Assembly (NCBI RefSeq): GCF_000830505.1
Contig: NZ_JXOK01000062.1
Span: 1 to 64,000, forward strand
DNA: 64,000 nucleotides
Direction: 5' to 3'
From: Vibrio mytili
Lineage (GTDB): Bacteria; Pseudomonadota; Gammaproteobacteria; Enterobacterales; Vibrionaceae
In this document: in pieces, positions 28,775 through 37,519 of the stretch
Layout of the letters: each line of letters opens with the position of its first letter
Position numbering within the stretch: the first letter of the stretch is position 1
Notes under the pieces: model-generated
Databases searched by the model: none
What the model was told of the DNA's origin: nothing
The model's input: the letters and a program-made list of their open reading frames with translations, nothing else
Program-made: the position numbers and the translations under genes

Positions 28775-30025
28775 CTATTCTGCGAACTTTTTAAAGACTA
28801 AAGAACCGTTCGTACCACCAAAACCAAACGAGTTACAGATGGCATACTCCATACCATCTACCTTACGCGCAGTGTGTGGAACTAAGTCGATATCTAGACC
28901 TTCTTCTGGATCATCAAGGTTAATTGTTGGCGGAACAATTTGATCAACCAACGACATAATTGTGATGATCGCTTCAACTGAGCCAGCAGCACCAAGTAGG
29001 TGGCCAGTCATAGACTTTGTTGAAGATACAAGAACTTGTTTCGCGCCTTCTTCACCAAGAGCACGTTTCACACCCTTGATCTCTGCAACATCACCAGCTG
29101 GAGTCGACGTACCATGTGCGTTAACGTAACCCACTTGTGTACCTGTGATGTTGGCATCACGCATTGCCGCTTCCATCGCTAGTGCACCACCTGAACCATC
29201 TTCACTAGGAGAAGTCATGTGGTAAGCATCACCAGACATACCAAAGCCTACAAGTTCAGCGTAAATCGTCGCACCGCGAGCTTTTGCATGTTCATACGAC
29301 TCCAGTACAACGACGCCTGCACCATCACCGAGAACGAAACCATCGCGGCCTTTATCCCAAGGACGTGAGGCTTTTTGAGGTTCATCATTACGGGTCGATA
29401 GCGCTTTAGCAGCACCAAAGCCTGCCATACCTAAAGGTGTGGACGCTTTCTCAGCACCACCTGCAACCATTGCATCCGCATCTCCATAGGCAATCATGCG
29501 AGCAGCATGGCCGATGTTATGCAGACCTGTCGTACATGCGGTAGAAATCGCAATGTTTGGACCACGAAGGCCACGCATGATAGATAGGTTTCCTGCAACC
29601 ATATTAACGATGGTTGATGGAACAAAAAATGGACTGACTTTGCGAGGGCCTTTTTCAACTAACGCGGTGTGACCTGATTCGATAAGTTCTAGGCCACCAA
29701 TACCTGAGCCGATTGCAACACCAACTCGAGCCGCGTTTTCTTCGGTAATTTGTAAGCCAGAGTTATCTAGAGCTTGGATACCCGCTGCGATGCCGTACTG
29801 GATAAACAAATCCATTTTACGTGCATCTTTTTTAGACATGTACTCTGTGCAATCGAAATCTTTAACAAGACCTGCGAAACGAGTCGAGAAATTCGTAGTA
29901 TCGAAATGATCGATATCCACGATACCGCTTTGACCTTCTAGCAGGGCTTTCCAAGATGATTCGACTGTGTTGCCTACCGGTGACAACATACCCATGCCAG
30001 TGACAACTACACGATGCTTGGACAC
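28775..30025 (-). CDS. fabF: 3-oxoacyl-ACP synthase II
   Basis: Chain-elongating condensing enzyme of fatty acid synthesis (KAS II), also involved in temperature control of unsaturated chains in E. coli. 416 residues. The Cys-His-His triad is seen in [15 protein letters not shown] (~164), [13 protein letters not shown] (~304) and [14 protein letters not shown] (~341). The C-terminus [17 protein letters not shown] is typical. Start is GTG 30025, with CGGAGAA upstream. Downstream of acpP on the same strand. Confidence 0.97.
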   Translation of the reverse strand: MSKHRVVVTGMGMLSPVGNTVESSWKALLEGQSGIVDIDHFDTTNFSTRFAGLVKDFDCTEYMSKKDARKMDLFIQYGIAAGIQALDNSGLQITEENAARVGVAIGSGIGGLELIESGHTALVEKGPRKVSPFFVPSTIVNMVAGNLSIMRGLRGPNIAISTACTTGLHNIGHAARMIAYGDADAMVAGGAEKASTPLGMAGFGAAKALSTRNDEPQKASRPWDKGRDGFVLGDGAGVVVLESYEHAKARGATIYAELVGFGMSGDAYHMTSPSEDGSGGALAMEAAMRDANITGTQVGYVNAHGTSTPAGDVAEIKGVKRALGEEGAKQVLVSSTKSMTGHLLGAAGSVEAIITIMSLVDQIVPPTINLDDPEEGLDIDLVPHTARKVDGMEYAICNSFGFGGTNGSLVFKKFAE

Positions 30026-30118
30026 GATATAATTCTCCGGGAATTAAATTCTATTGTGAGAGGATAGAAGAAGTTAGAAAAAACTCAGGCGGTCTAGGAG
30101 ACCGCCTGGAAGAGATAA

Positions 30119-30352
30119 TTACTGAGCGCTGTTTACGTAGTCGATTGCAGCTTGAACAGTAGTGATCTTCTCAGCTTCTTCATCAGGAATCTCAGTGTCG
30201 AATTCCTCTTCTAGAGCCATAACTAGTTCTACAGTGTCTAGAGAATCAGCACCTAGATCGTCAACGAAAGAAGCTTCGTTTTTAACTTCTGCTTCGTCTA
30301 CACCTAGCTGTTCAACAATGATTTTCTTTACGCGTTCTTCGATGTTGCTCAT
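30119..30352 (-). CDS. acpP: Acyl carrier protein
   Basis: 77-residue acidic four-helix protein that carries growing acyl chains on 4'-phosphopantetheine attached at Ser37 in [20 protein letters not shown]. Strong ribosome site AAAGGA. A 246-bp gap upstream probably contains its own promoter, fitting the very high expression expected. Confidence 0.98.
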
Positions 30353-30598
30353 TTTTCTTTTCCTTTACAGATTTCGCCTAATGCGATGTTTCCGTAGTTT
30401 ATTCGAACTATTGAAAGTTGCAAGGGGGTCCTTGCTGGTCAAACCACAAAATTAGCGAATTTAACCGAATTTCAATACATTTTTGACTTAAATCATGCAC
30501 AAATCTTGCGCACAAGCACGACAAGCTTATAACAGCTACCAGCAACTATAGGCTATTTTAAAAAATGTAAAATAACTTATTTTGCATAAACTGTCATT

Positions 30599-31336
30599 TT
30601 AAACCATGTACATGCCACCATTTACATGCAAAGTTTCACCAGTTATGTACGCTGCTTCAGGTGAAGCAAGAAATACAACTGCTGATGCAATTTCACGTGG
30701 ATCACCCAAACGACCGGCTGGTACATTCGACAACGTTGCAGCACGTTGGTCGTCATTTAATGCTTTAGTCATGTCTGTTTCGATGAAACCAGGAGCAACA
30801 GTGTTCACTGTAACACCACGAGAAGCAACTTCACGAGCCATCGATTTTGTGAAACCGATCACACCTGCTTTTGCTGCTGCGTAGTTAGCTTGACCTGCAT
30901 TGCCCATTGTTCCGACAACCGAACCGACGTTGATAATACGACCTGCACGTTTTTTCATCATGCCACGTAGTACCGCCTTCGACATACGGTAAATCGGAGT
31001 CAAATTCGTATCGATGATGTCATTCCACTCATCATCTTTCATGCGCATTAACAGATTATCACGCGTGATACCCGCGTTATTTACGAGGATATCGATAACA
31101 CCGAACTCTTCATTGATCGTTTTCAGTGTTGCTTCGATAGACTCGACATCTGTTACGTTTAGTGCAAGACCTTTACCGTTACCGTCTAGATACTCACTGA
31201 TTGCAGCTGCACCGCCTTCAGATGTTGCCGTACCAATAACGGTTGCACCGCGCTCAACAAGAAGTTCTGCGATCGCGCGGCCAATACCACGACTGGCGCC
31301 TGTCACCAGCGCGACCTTACCTTCTAGATTCATCAT
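30599..31336 (-). CDS. fabG: 3-oxoacyl-ACP reductase
   Basis: NADPH-dependent short-chain reductase of the elongation cycle. 245 residues. Cofactor loop TGASRGIGRAIAE (~12), NNAG (~87), catalytic Ser in INVGSVVGTMG, Tyr-Lys in NYAAAKAGVIGF. Two consecutive ATGs (31336, 31333) are possible starts; AAGGAAAC lies upstream. Follows fabD by 38 bp. Confidence 0.97.
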   Translation of the reverse strand: MMNLEGKVALVTGASRGIGRAIAELLVERGATVIGTATSEGGAAAISEYLDGNGKGLALNVTDVESIEATLKTINEEFGVIDILVNNAGITRDNLLMRMKDDEWNDIIDTNLTPIYRMSKAVLRGMMKKRAGRIINVGSVVGTMGNAGQANYAAAKAGVIGFTKSMAREVASRGVTVNTVAPGFIETDMTKALNDDQRAATLSNVPAGRLGDPREIASAVVFLASPEAAYITGETLHVNGGMYMV

Positions 31337-31374
31337 GTTGTGTTTCCTTTTCTTATCGTGGCGTAAGCACTAAA

Positions 31375-32297
31375 TTATTTCGCTGCTTCTAACGACGCGA
31401 CATCGTTGACCGCTGCTGCACTTAACGTTTTCACGATACGTTTTGTTAGACCTGTTAGTACTTTACCAGGACCAAGCTCAAGCAGAGTTTCAACGCCCTG
31501 CTCGCTCATTAGCTGAACGCTTTCAGTCCAGCGTACTGGGCTATGTAACTGACGAACAAGCGCGTCTTTGATTTTAGCTGGGTCAGTTTCTGCTACCACA
31601 TCAACGTTGTTAATAACAGGAAGTTGCGGTTGATTAAATTCGACTGACTCTAGCGCAACGGCTAACTTCTCTGCCGCTGGCTTCATTAGAGCGCAGTGAG
31701 ATGGTACTGACACAGGAAGAGGAAGCGCACGTTTGGCTCCAGCTTCTTTACACAAGGCACCAGCTCTCTCTACCGCATCTTTACTACCAGCGATAACAAC
31801 TTGTCCAGGAGAGTTAAAATTGACAGGAGAAACAACCTCACCTTGCGCAGCTTCTTCACATGCTTTTGCAATAGACGCATCATCCAAACCAATGATTGCG
31901 TACATTGCACCCGTGCCTGCTGGTACTGCTTCTTGCATCAATTGGCCACGAAGTTCAACAAGCTTGATGCTTCTTTAAAATCGATAACGCCTGCACAAAC
32001 AAGTGCTGAATACTCACCCAAACTGTGCCCCGCTAAGTTAGCTGGCTGCTCAAGGCCTTGTTCTTGCCATACACGCCAAATAGCCACAGACGACGCTAAC
32101 AATGCTGGCTGTGTACGGAAAGTTTGATTTAGATCTTCAGCAGGCCCATTTTGAACAAGCGCCCAAAGATCGTAACCTAGTGCGTCAGATGCTTCTGCAA
32201 AAGTTTGTTTTACTACGTCATATTGTTCGCCTAGATCTGCAAGCATACCGACAGCTTGAGAACCTTGGCCTGGAAATACGATAGCAAACTTGCTCAT
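31375..32297 (-). CDS. fabD: Malonyl-CoA:ACP transacylase FabD, frameshifted (likely sequence error)
   Basis: Loads malonyl groups on ACP. The first frame (from ATG 32297) covers SKFAIVFPGQGSQAVGMLAD and the catalytic Ser in GHSLGEYSAL, and ends after VIDFKEA. The rest continues in another frame as LRGQLMQEAVPAGTG and the catalytic His in VPSHCALMKPAAE. Adding one base at ~31967 (GCA-ATC read as GCATC) gives KEAIKLVELRGQLMQ and 307 residues (E. coli 309). fabD is essential in E. coli and sits between fabH and fabG in the normal order, so a real break is improbable. Confidence 0.93.
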
Positions 32298-32372
32298 GTT
32301 TTATCCCTTTAAGCAAAGTAAAAAGAAATAAGATGCACCAAGTGCACCTTAAATTTTGAATTCTCGTGAAAC

Positions 32373-33322
32373 CTAGAACTTCACCAGGCAGAACCCCAAG
32401 TGAATCCGCCACCGAATGCTTCAAGCAGCAACGTTTGTTCACGCTTGATACGACCATCACGTACCGCTTCATCCAGCGCAGTAGGTACTGTCGCGGCTGA
32501 CGTATTGCCGTGCTTGTCTAGTGTGACGACAACCTGATCCAGTGACATAGAAAGCTTTTTCGCGGTCGCTGAAATGATCCGGTAGTTCGCTTGATGCGGC
32601 ACTAGCCAGTCTAGTTCAGATTTATGCATATTGTTGGCTTCTAGCGTATCTTTGACTAACTTAGACAGCTGAGTCACCGCAACTTTAAACACTTCGTTAC
32701 CAGCCATATGCAGCCATTTATCCGCATCTTGACCACGCTGAGGCACTTCTAAACTCAATAGATCGCCAAATTTTCCGTCAGCGTAAATGTGCGTGGAAAT
32801 GATACCAGGCTCTTCACTTGCACCAACAACAACGGCGCCCGCACCATCGCCAAACAAAATGATGGTTGATCGATCTGTCGGGTCACAAGTCTTAGACAAC
32901 GCATCGGAGCCAATAACCAGTACCTTTTTACACATGCCTGATTTAATGTGTTGATCAGCGACTGAAAGGCCGTAAATAAAGCCAGAGCAAGCCGCGGCAA
33001 TGTCAAACGCCGGGCATCCTTTAATGCCTAGCTTCCCTTGCACCTGACAAGCCGATGAAGGGAAAGTATGGCTACTACTTGTTGTTGCGACAATAATCAG
33101 GTCGATATCATTTTTATCGATACCCGCCATATCGATAGCTTGCTCAGCAGCCAAATATGCCATGTCAGCTACAGTTTCATTTTCTGCAGAAATTCGACGC
33201 TCTTTAATACCCGTGCGAGCAACGATCCACTCATCACTAGTATCTACCATTTTCTCCAAGTCTGCGTTTGTACGCACCTGAGATGGCAGGTAGCTGCCAG
33301 TACCTAAAATTTTGCTAAACAT
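32373..33322 (-). CDS. fabH: 3-oxoacyl-ACP synthase III FabH, frameshifted at the C-terminus
   Basis: Starts fatty acid synthesis by condensing acetyl-CoA with malonyl-ACP. The triad is in [15 protein letters not shown] (Cys ~112), [11 protein letters not shown] (His ~243) and [12 protein letters not shown] (Asn ~273). The open frame stops at 32381 as FTWGSAW, whereas the family ends GSALV(K/R)F. Adding one C to a CC pair at ~32387 (GCC-CTG-GTG-AAG-TTC-TAG) restores ALVKF and a stop at 32373, giving 316 residues (E. coli 317). Gap of 5 bp from plsX. Confidence 0.94.
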
Positions 33323-33327
33323 GAAGA

Positions 33328-34352
33328 CTAATAATGCCTCTCGAGTAAAACCGCTTCCAAACGATCGCTAATACGGCTTGGTACTTGTCGTTTGACCTCA
33401 TGTACTGCCTCGCCAAGTGCATTGACAATCGCAGATACATCCGCACTTCCATGGCTTTTTATGACAATGCCGCGCAATCCTAGCAAACTTGCGCCGTTAT
33501 ACTGGTCGGGGTTCAGTGTTTTTAGTTCAGTAAATAGCCGAGAAAACAACTTTCTAGCAATCCAACCCTTTATCGTAGAGGCCATCATACTGCTTTTAAT
33601 TTTTTCGATAAAAAGTTGAGCAGTTCCCTCACTAGCTTTCAAGCATACGTTACCGACAAAGCCATCACAAACAATGACGTCAGCAACATCATGCAAAATT
33701 TGATTACCTTCAATATAACCGACAAAATGGATTGCATCAGTTTGGGAAAGCATTTCTGCGCAACGTTTAACTAAATCGTTGCCTTTAATTTCTTCTGCAC
33801 CGATATTTAAAATTGCCACCCGGGCCCGATGACCTAAATGCTGTTCAGCCAACGCACTGCCCATCACTGCAAACTGAAACAGACTGTCTGCGTCACAAGA
33901 TACATTTGCACCTAAATCCAGCATCCAAGTACGTTGACCACTCACCGTAGCAACGCCGATACCAACGCAGGACGCTCAATTCCAGGAAGTAATTTGAGAA
34001 CAAAACGAGATAGCGCCATCAAGGCTCCGGTATTGCCTCCGCTGACGCAGGCGTCCGCTTCCTGATCTAAAACCAGTTCAATCGCTTTACGCATCGAGCT
34101 ATCTCGGCTATTGCGCAATGCCAATGACGGTTTTTCGCAGTTCGATATAACTTTCTCGCTATGAAGAATAGCCAAACGAGGACCGGTAGAAACACCTAAT
34201 TGAGATAATTGAGACGTGATCAAAGATTGATCACCAATAAGGATCACTTTTAGCTCTGGGAAATGAGACAGTGCCTGCACGGCGGCAGGCACTGTTACGC
34301 GAGGACCAAAATCCCCGCCCATTGCATCAAGTGCAACGGTAATACTTTGCAA
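33328..34352 (-). CDS. plsX: Phosphate acyltransferase PlsX, frameshifted (likely sequence error)
   Basis: Makes acyl-phosphate from acyl-ACP for phospholipid synthesis. Start chosen at TTG 34352 ([20 protein letters not shown]), 10 bp after the rpmF stop and preceded by TAAGG. An upstream in-frame ATG (34388) would lie inside rpmF. The frame breaks at ~33950 after PALVSAL. Adding one C (TTG-CCT-ACG) joins it to [20 protein letters not shown]. The repaired protein has 341 residues and ends [16 protein letters not shown]. Segments [12 protein letters not shown] and [16 protein letters not shown] are family landmarks. Confidence 0.92.
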
Positions 34353-34362
34353 AGGATCAACC

Positions 34363-34533
34363 TTACTTGTTGATAACCTTCTTGCCACGGTAGTAACCTT
34401 CAGCAGTTACGTTGTGACGTAGGTGAGTTTCACCAGAAGTCGCGTCTACAGATAGTGCAGCTGTAGTTAGCGCATCGTGTGAACGACGCATACCGCGCTT
34501 AGAACGAGTTTTACGGTTTTTTTGTACGGCCAT
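34363..34533 (-). CDS. rpmF: Ribosomal protein L32
   Basis: 56-residue basic large-subunit protein: [20 protein letters not shown], then [20 protein letters not shown] and [11 protein letters not shown]. It sits between yceD and plsX, the conserved order. It is too short for simple ORF calls but unmistakable. Confidence 0.98.
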
Positions 34534-34592
34534 TGACCCTACTCCTATACTATTGGGTTAAAAATCTGAATAAGAAATGGCTACCACACCGT

Positions 34593-35117
34593 TTACTTTT
34601 TCAGACTTTTCAAAACGTCGAATGGGTTCGGTTTCTTTTCCTCAATTTCTTCAGGAAGCTCACCAAAAACCATGTTATTTGAATCAACGCTACAATCCGC
34701 TTCATCGTGCATTGCTATTTGAGGCAATTCTAAGATGAACTCATCTTCAACCAGTTGTATAAGGTCTAATTCACCGTATTCATTTAGATCTACCAAATCA
34801 TAAATGTCTGGTGCTTCCTCTTCCGTCTTCTCACCGTAGTAAGGAGTGTAAAGGAATTCAACTTCACACGCGTGTGTGAATACCTCATTACAACGCTGAC
34901 ATTCTAAATCGACGTCGATGTTAGCTTTACCAGAGATAACAACGAGTCGCTGTTCATCCATCTCAAATGACAATGAGACTTCTGCGTCGCGTTTTACGCC
35001 TTCAGTTGCTTTCGCTAAGCGTTTGAAAAGACTCGCCTGAACAATGCCATCGTAATCTAATCGTTTTTGTGCCGCTTTAGCCGGGTCAACCGTTCGCGGT
35101 ATCTTTACCTTTTGCAT
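34593..35117 (-). CDS. yceD: YceD, DUF177 protein (23S rRNA accumulation protein)
   Basis: 174-residue acidic protein of the YceD/DUF177 family, linked to 23S rRNA accumulation in E. coli and always next to rpmF. A cysteine pair is in DLECQRCNEVFTHAC (~88-100). The acidic middle contains LDLIQLVEDEFILELPQIAMH, and the C-terminus PFDVLKSLKK is typical. First gene of the minus-strand cluster, divergent from yceF. Confidence 0.95.
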   Translation of the reverse strand: MQKVKIPRTVDPAKAAQKRLDYDGIVQASLFKRLAKATEGVKRDAEVSLSFEMDEQRLVVISGKANIDVDLECQRCNEVFTHACEVEFLYTPYYGEKTEEEAPDIYDLVDLNEYGELDLIQLVEDEFILELPQIAMHDEADCSVDSNNMVFGELPEEIEEKKPNPFDVLKSLKK

Positions 35118-35266
35118 AGGGCGCGAATATTATCTTCCAAATCAAAATTAGTCAAAGAAAAAGGCAAAAAAGTTGTTCTTTTTTGCGCTTATCATACAGA
35201 GCATTAGCCAGAATCATTTTTGATCGTTTATCCTATCGGAAATGCTCTTGTGAATTGTAATTCAAA

Positions 35267-35848
35267 ATGAAAAATTACCAACTGGTTTTAGCTTCAACTT
35301 CCCCTTTTCGCAAACAACTGCTGGAAAAGCTTTCTATTCCATTTATTTGTTTATCACCGAATTGTGACGAAACGCCTCTAGATCACGAAAAACCAACAGA
35401 ACTCGTCATGCGACTAGCAAAGAATAAAGCCACTTCCTGTCGTGTTGAGCAACCGAGTTTAGTCATCGGTAGCGATCAAGTTTGTGTGATTAACAACAAT
35501 ATCGTCGGTAAACCACTCAATCGACAAAACGCCATCACACAATTACTTGACCAAAGCGGCAAAGTCATCACTTTTTACACAGGTCTTGCCGTTCACAACA
35601 CCGACACAGGCCACACTGAAACGGCTTATGATACCTTCGAGGTGCACTTCCGCGATTTAACTCGTGAACAGATTGAGCGTTATGTTGATAGAGAGGAGCC
35701 ATTTTACTGTGCAGGCAGCTTTAAAAGTGAAGGAATGGGAATTTGCTTATTTACACAACTGTTAGGTAAAGATCCGAACACGCTTGTAGGTTTGCCACTG
35801 ATTGACTTAATTGACATGTTGCGCGTTCAAGGGTTGGATGTTCTTTAA
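35267..35848 (+). CDS. yceF: Maf-family nucleotide pyrophosphatase YceF
   Basis: House-cleaning pyrophosphatase of the Maf family; E. coli YceF prefers 7-methyl-GTP. 193 residues. N-terminal LVLASTSPFRKQLLEKLSIP, the ALAKNKA-type segment MRLAKNKAT, and catalytic VIGSDQVCVIN (~68) are visible. The YceF type is inferred from the neighbouring yceD and rluC genes. Confidence 0.93.
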   Translation: MKNYQLVLASTSPFRKQLLEKLSIPFICLSPNCDETPLDHEKPTELVMRLAKNKATSCRVEQPSLVIGSDQVCVINNNIVGKPLNRQNAITQLLDQSGKVITFYTGLAVHNTDTGHTETAYDTFEVHFRDLTREQIERYVDREEPFYCAGSFKSEGMGICLFTQLLGKDPNTLVGLPLIDLIDMLRVQGLDVL

Positions 35849-35862
35849 TCCAAATAAAATTG

Positions 35863-35893
35863 AGGGAGCCAATGGCTCCCTTAGGTGTTTTTT
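35863..35893 (+). terminator. Terminator after yceF
   Basis: AGGGAGCC / GGCTCCCT stem with a 3-base loop; a T run (TTTTTT) follows a few bases later. GGTGTTTTTT at 35884 is matched by AAAAAACACC at 35929, which may help termination of the convergent rluC. Confidence 0.7.
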
Positions 35894-35939
35894 AGATTAG
35901 AAGTTGCTTTTAGGCAGAAACGTAGGCGAAAAAACACCG

Positions 35940-36884
35940 TTAAGCTTTTCTTAAACCAGCCAGCATTTTTTCTAACTTAGGTTCCATCTTCGCGTTAATT
36001 TCCATCCACTCATCATTGGAAGGATGCTGGAACTTGATATTCGCCGCATGGAGGAAAAGTCGGTCTAAACCAAACTGTCCTGTATAGGCATCAAAACGAC
36101 GATCGCCATATCGGTCATCCCAAGCAATTGGATGGCCTGTATACTGAGTATGCACTCGTATTTGGTGCGTACGGCCAGTAATAGGGCTTGCTTGAATTAG
36201 TGTCGCCTGCTCAAATTTTTCGAGTACTTTAAAACGCGTTTCAGACGGTTTTCCGTTTGGGTTTACCCGTACAATGCTATTTACTTCATTTTTTAGCAGC
36301 GGGGCATTCACGACTTTACAACTGCTTTTCCATTGCCCCATGACTAAAGCGAAGTAAAACTTCTTCACCGTCTTTGCTCGAAATTGAGCTTGCAAGTGAC
36401 GTAAAGCAGAACGTTTTTTCGCCACCAGCAAAATTCCCGAGGTGTCTCTATCAATACGGTGAACAAGCTCAAGGAAGCGAGCTTCAGGCCGCAATGCACG
36501 TAACGCTTCTATTGCCCCAAATTTTAAGCCGCTGCCACCATGAACAGCCGTACCCGATGGCTTATTGAGAATTAACATATGATCATCTTCATAGATGATC
36601 ATATGTTTTAACTCTGCTACGCGGTTAAGCTTAGTGCTTGGTGCTACGTCGTCTTCTTTCTTTTCTATCGTTACAGGAGGAATACGAACCAAATCACCTG
36701 ATTTGAGTTTGTATTCTGCTTTGATGCGTTTTTTATTGACGCGCACTTCTCCCTTACGCACGATTCGATAAATCATGCTTTTGGGAATGTCTTTTAATTG
36801 GTTACGCAAAAAATTATCAATGCGTTGACCGGCCATGTCTTCGTCGATATCGACGAACTGGACTTGTGTTCTTATTTCGCTCAT
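35940..36884 (-). CDS. rluC: 23S rRNA pseudouridine(955/2504/2580) synthase
   Basis: RluA-family pseudouridine synthase. 314 residues from ATG 36884 (MSEIRTQVQFVDIDEDMAGQ). An upstream in-frame start at 36941 adds a non-conserved tail. N-terminal S4 RNA-binding domain (IDNFLRNQLKDIPKSMIYRI), catalytic aspartate in LVHRIDRDTSGILLVAK (~143), and RTHQIRVHTQYTGHPI (~223). Divergent from rne, as in E. coli. Confidence 0.95.
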   Translation of the reverse strand: MSEIRTQVQFVDIDEDMAGQRIDNFLRNQLKDIPKSMIYRIVRKGEVRVNKKRIKAEYKLKSGDLVRIPPVTIEKKEDDVAPSTKLNRVAELKHMIIYEDDHMLILNKPSGTAVHGGSGLKFGAIEALRALRPEARFLELVHRIDRDTSGILLVAKKRSALRHLQAQFRAKTVKKFYFALVMGQWKSSCKVVNAPLLKNEVNSIVRVNPNGKPSETRFKVLEKFEQATLIQASPITGRTHQIRVHTQYTGHPIAWDDRYGDRRFDAYTGQFGLDRLFLHAANIKFQHPSNDEWMEINAKMEPKLEKMLAGLRKA

Positions 36885-37130
36885 GGGCGCTATTGTAAAC
36901 CCAATTCCGTTCGACTTCACATTATTCTTGTCGCAAAACAAACAGTCGACAGTATAGCTAGTCTAAAAATCGCCAAGTTTTTGTTTAAATTATTAAAAGT
37001 CTCAATCAAGTTCTCCGTTTCTTTTCGATCTTATCCAAATTACATGATTCAATTGCTTATGAAACAGCCAGTTATCAAATAGAAAATTTGAATTAAGCAC
37101 CAATTTTTCTATCGTTTAACTCAAAGCAGA

Positions 37131-37159
37131 TTGCTGATAGCCACGCGCACTGCTATAGT
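37131..37159 (+). promoter_or_regulatory. rne promoter
   Basis: -35 TTGCTG (37131-37136), 17-bp spacer, -10 TATAGT (37154-37159). The start would be near 37166, giving a leader of about 354 nt, similar to the 361-nt leader of E. coli rne. Confidence 0.7.
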
Positions 37160-37389
37160 TCACAGCTGCTAAGGAAGAGTTGGTTACATTTCATTCATTA
37201 CCAATAAAAATTCCTCAAGCAATGTGAGTAGATTGTTGATAATCAAGTGCTGCATTGGCGTAAGACACGTTGATTTCAATACTCTTGCCACTCTACTCCT
37301 CGCATATTCACGTTGAGTACCTACCGCCCAACAGCGGGTTACAAGTCTACGTTTTCGACAGAGACCTAAAGAGATTTGTAATAACTGAA

Positions 37390-37451
37390 GTGCCCTAGAG
37401 CATCCCCTTCCAGCCGGGAGGCTGCAAACTACAAGCCATGGGATCAGGCAC
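37390..37451 (+). promoter_or_regulatory. Structured element of the rne 5' UTR (autoregulation)
   Basis: Nested pairing: GTGCC (37390) / GGCAC (37447), ATCCC (37402) / GGGAT (37440), and an inner hairpin CAGCC-GGGA-GGCTG (37411-37424). In E. coli the rne leader is cut by RNase E itself to regulate its level. Position and complexity suggest the same here. The primary sequence differs from E. coli, so equivalence is inferred. Confidence 0.6.
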
Positions 37452-37519
37452 CGTGAAAAAGCGACAAAACAGTGGCAAGCCGACAAGAAAGATAAAAGAA
37501 AAGACAACGAGAATTTTCA

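Larger units (their letters stand above)
36885..37519. other. rluC-rne divergent region with the long rne leader
   Basis: 635 bases without a protein gene I can support. It contains a good rne promoter at 37131-37159 and a ~354-nt transcribed leader with a branched structure at 37390-37451. A minus-strand open frame at 37184-37507 is judged a chance frame. Confidence 0.65.

Noticed and set aside
37184..37507. 107-codon open frame on the minus strand upstream of rne
   Set aside because: It lies in the structured rne leader, has odd Cys/Leu/Arg-rich composition and no ribosome site; judged a chance frame.
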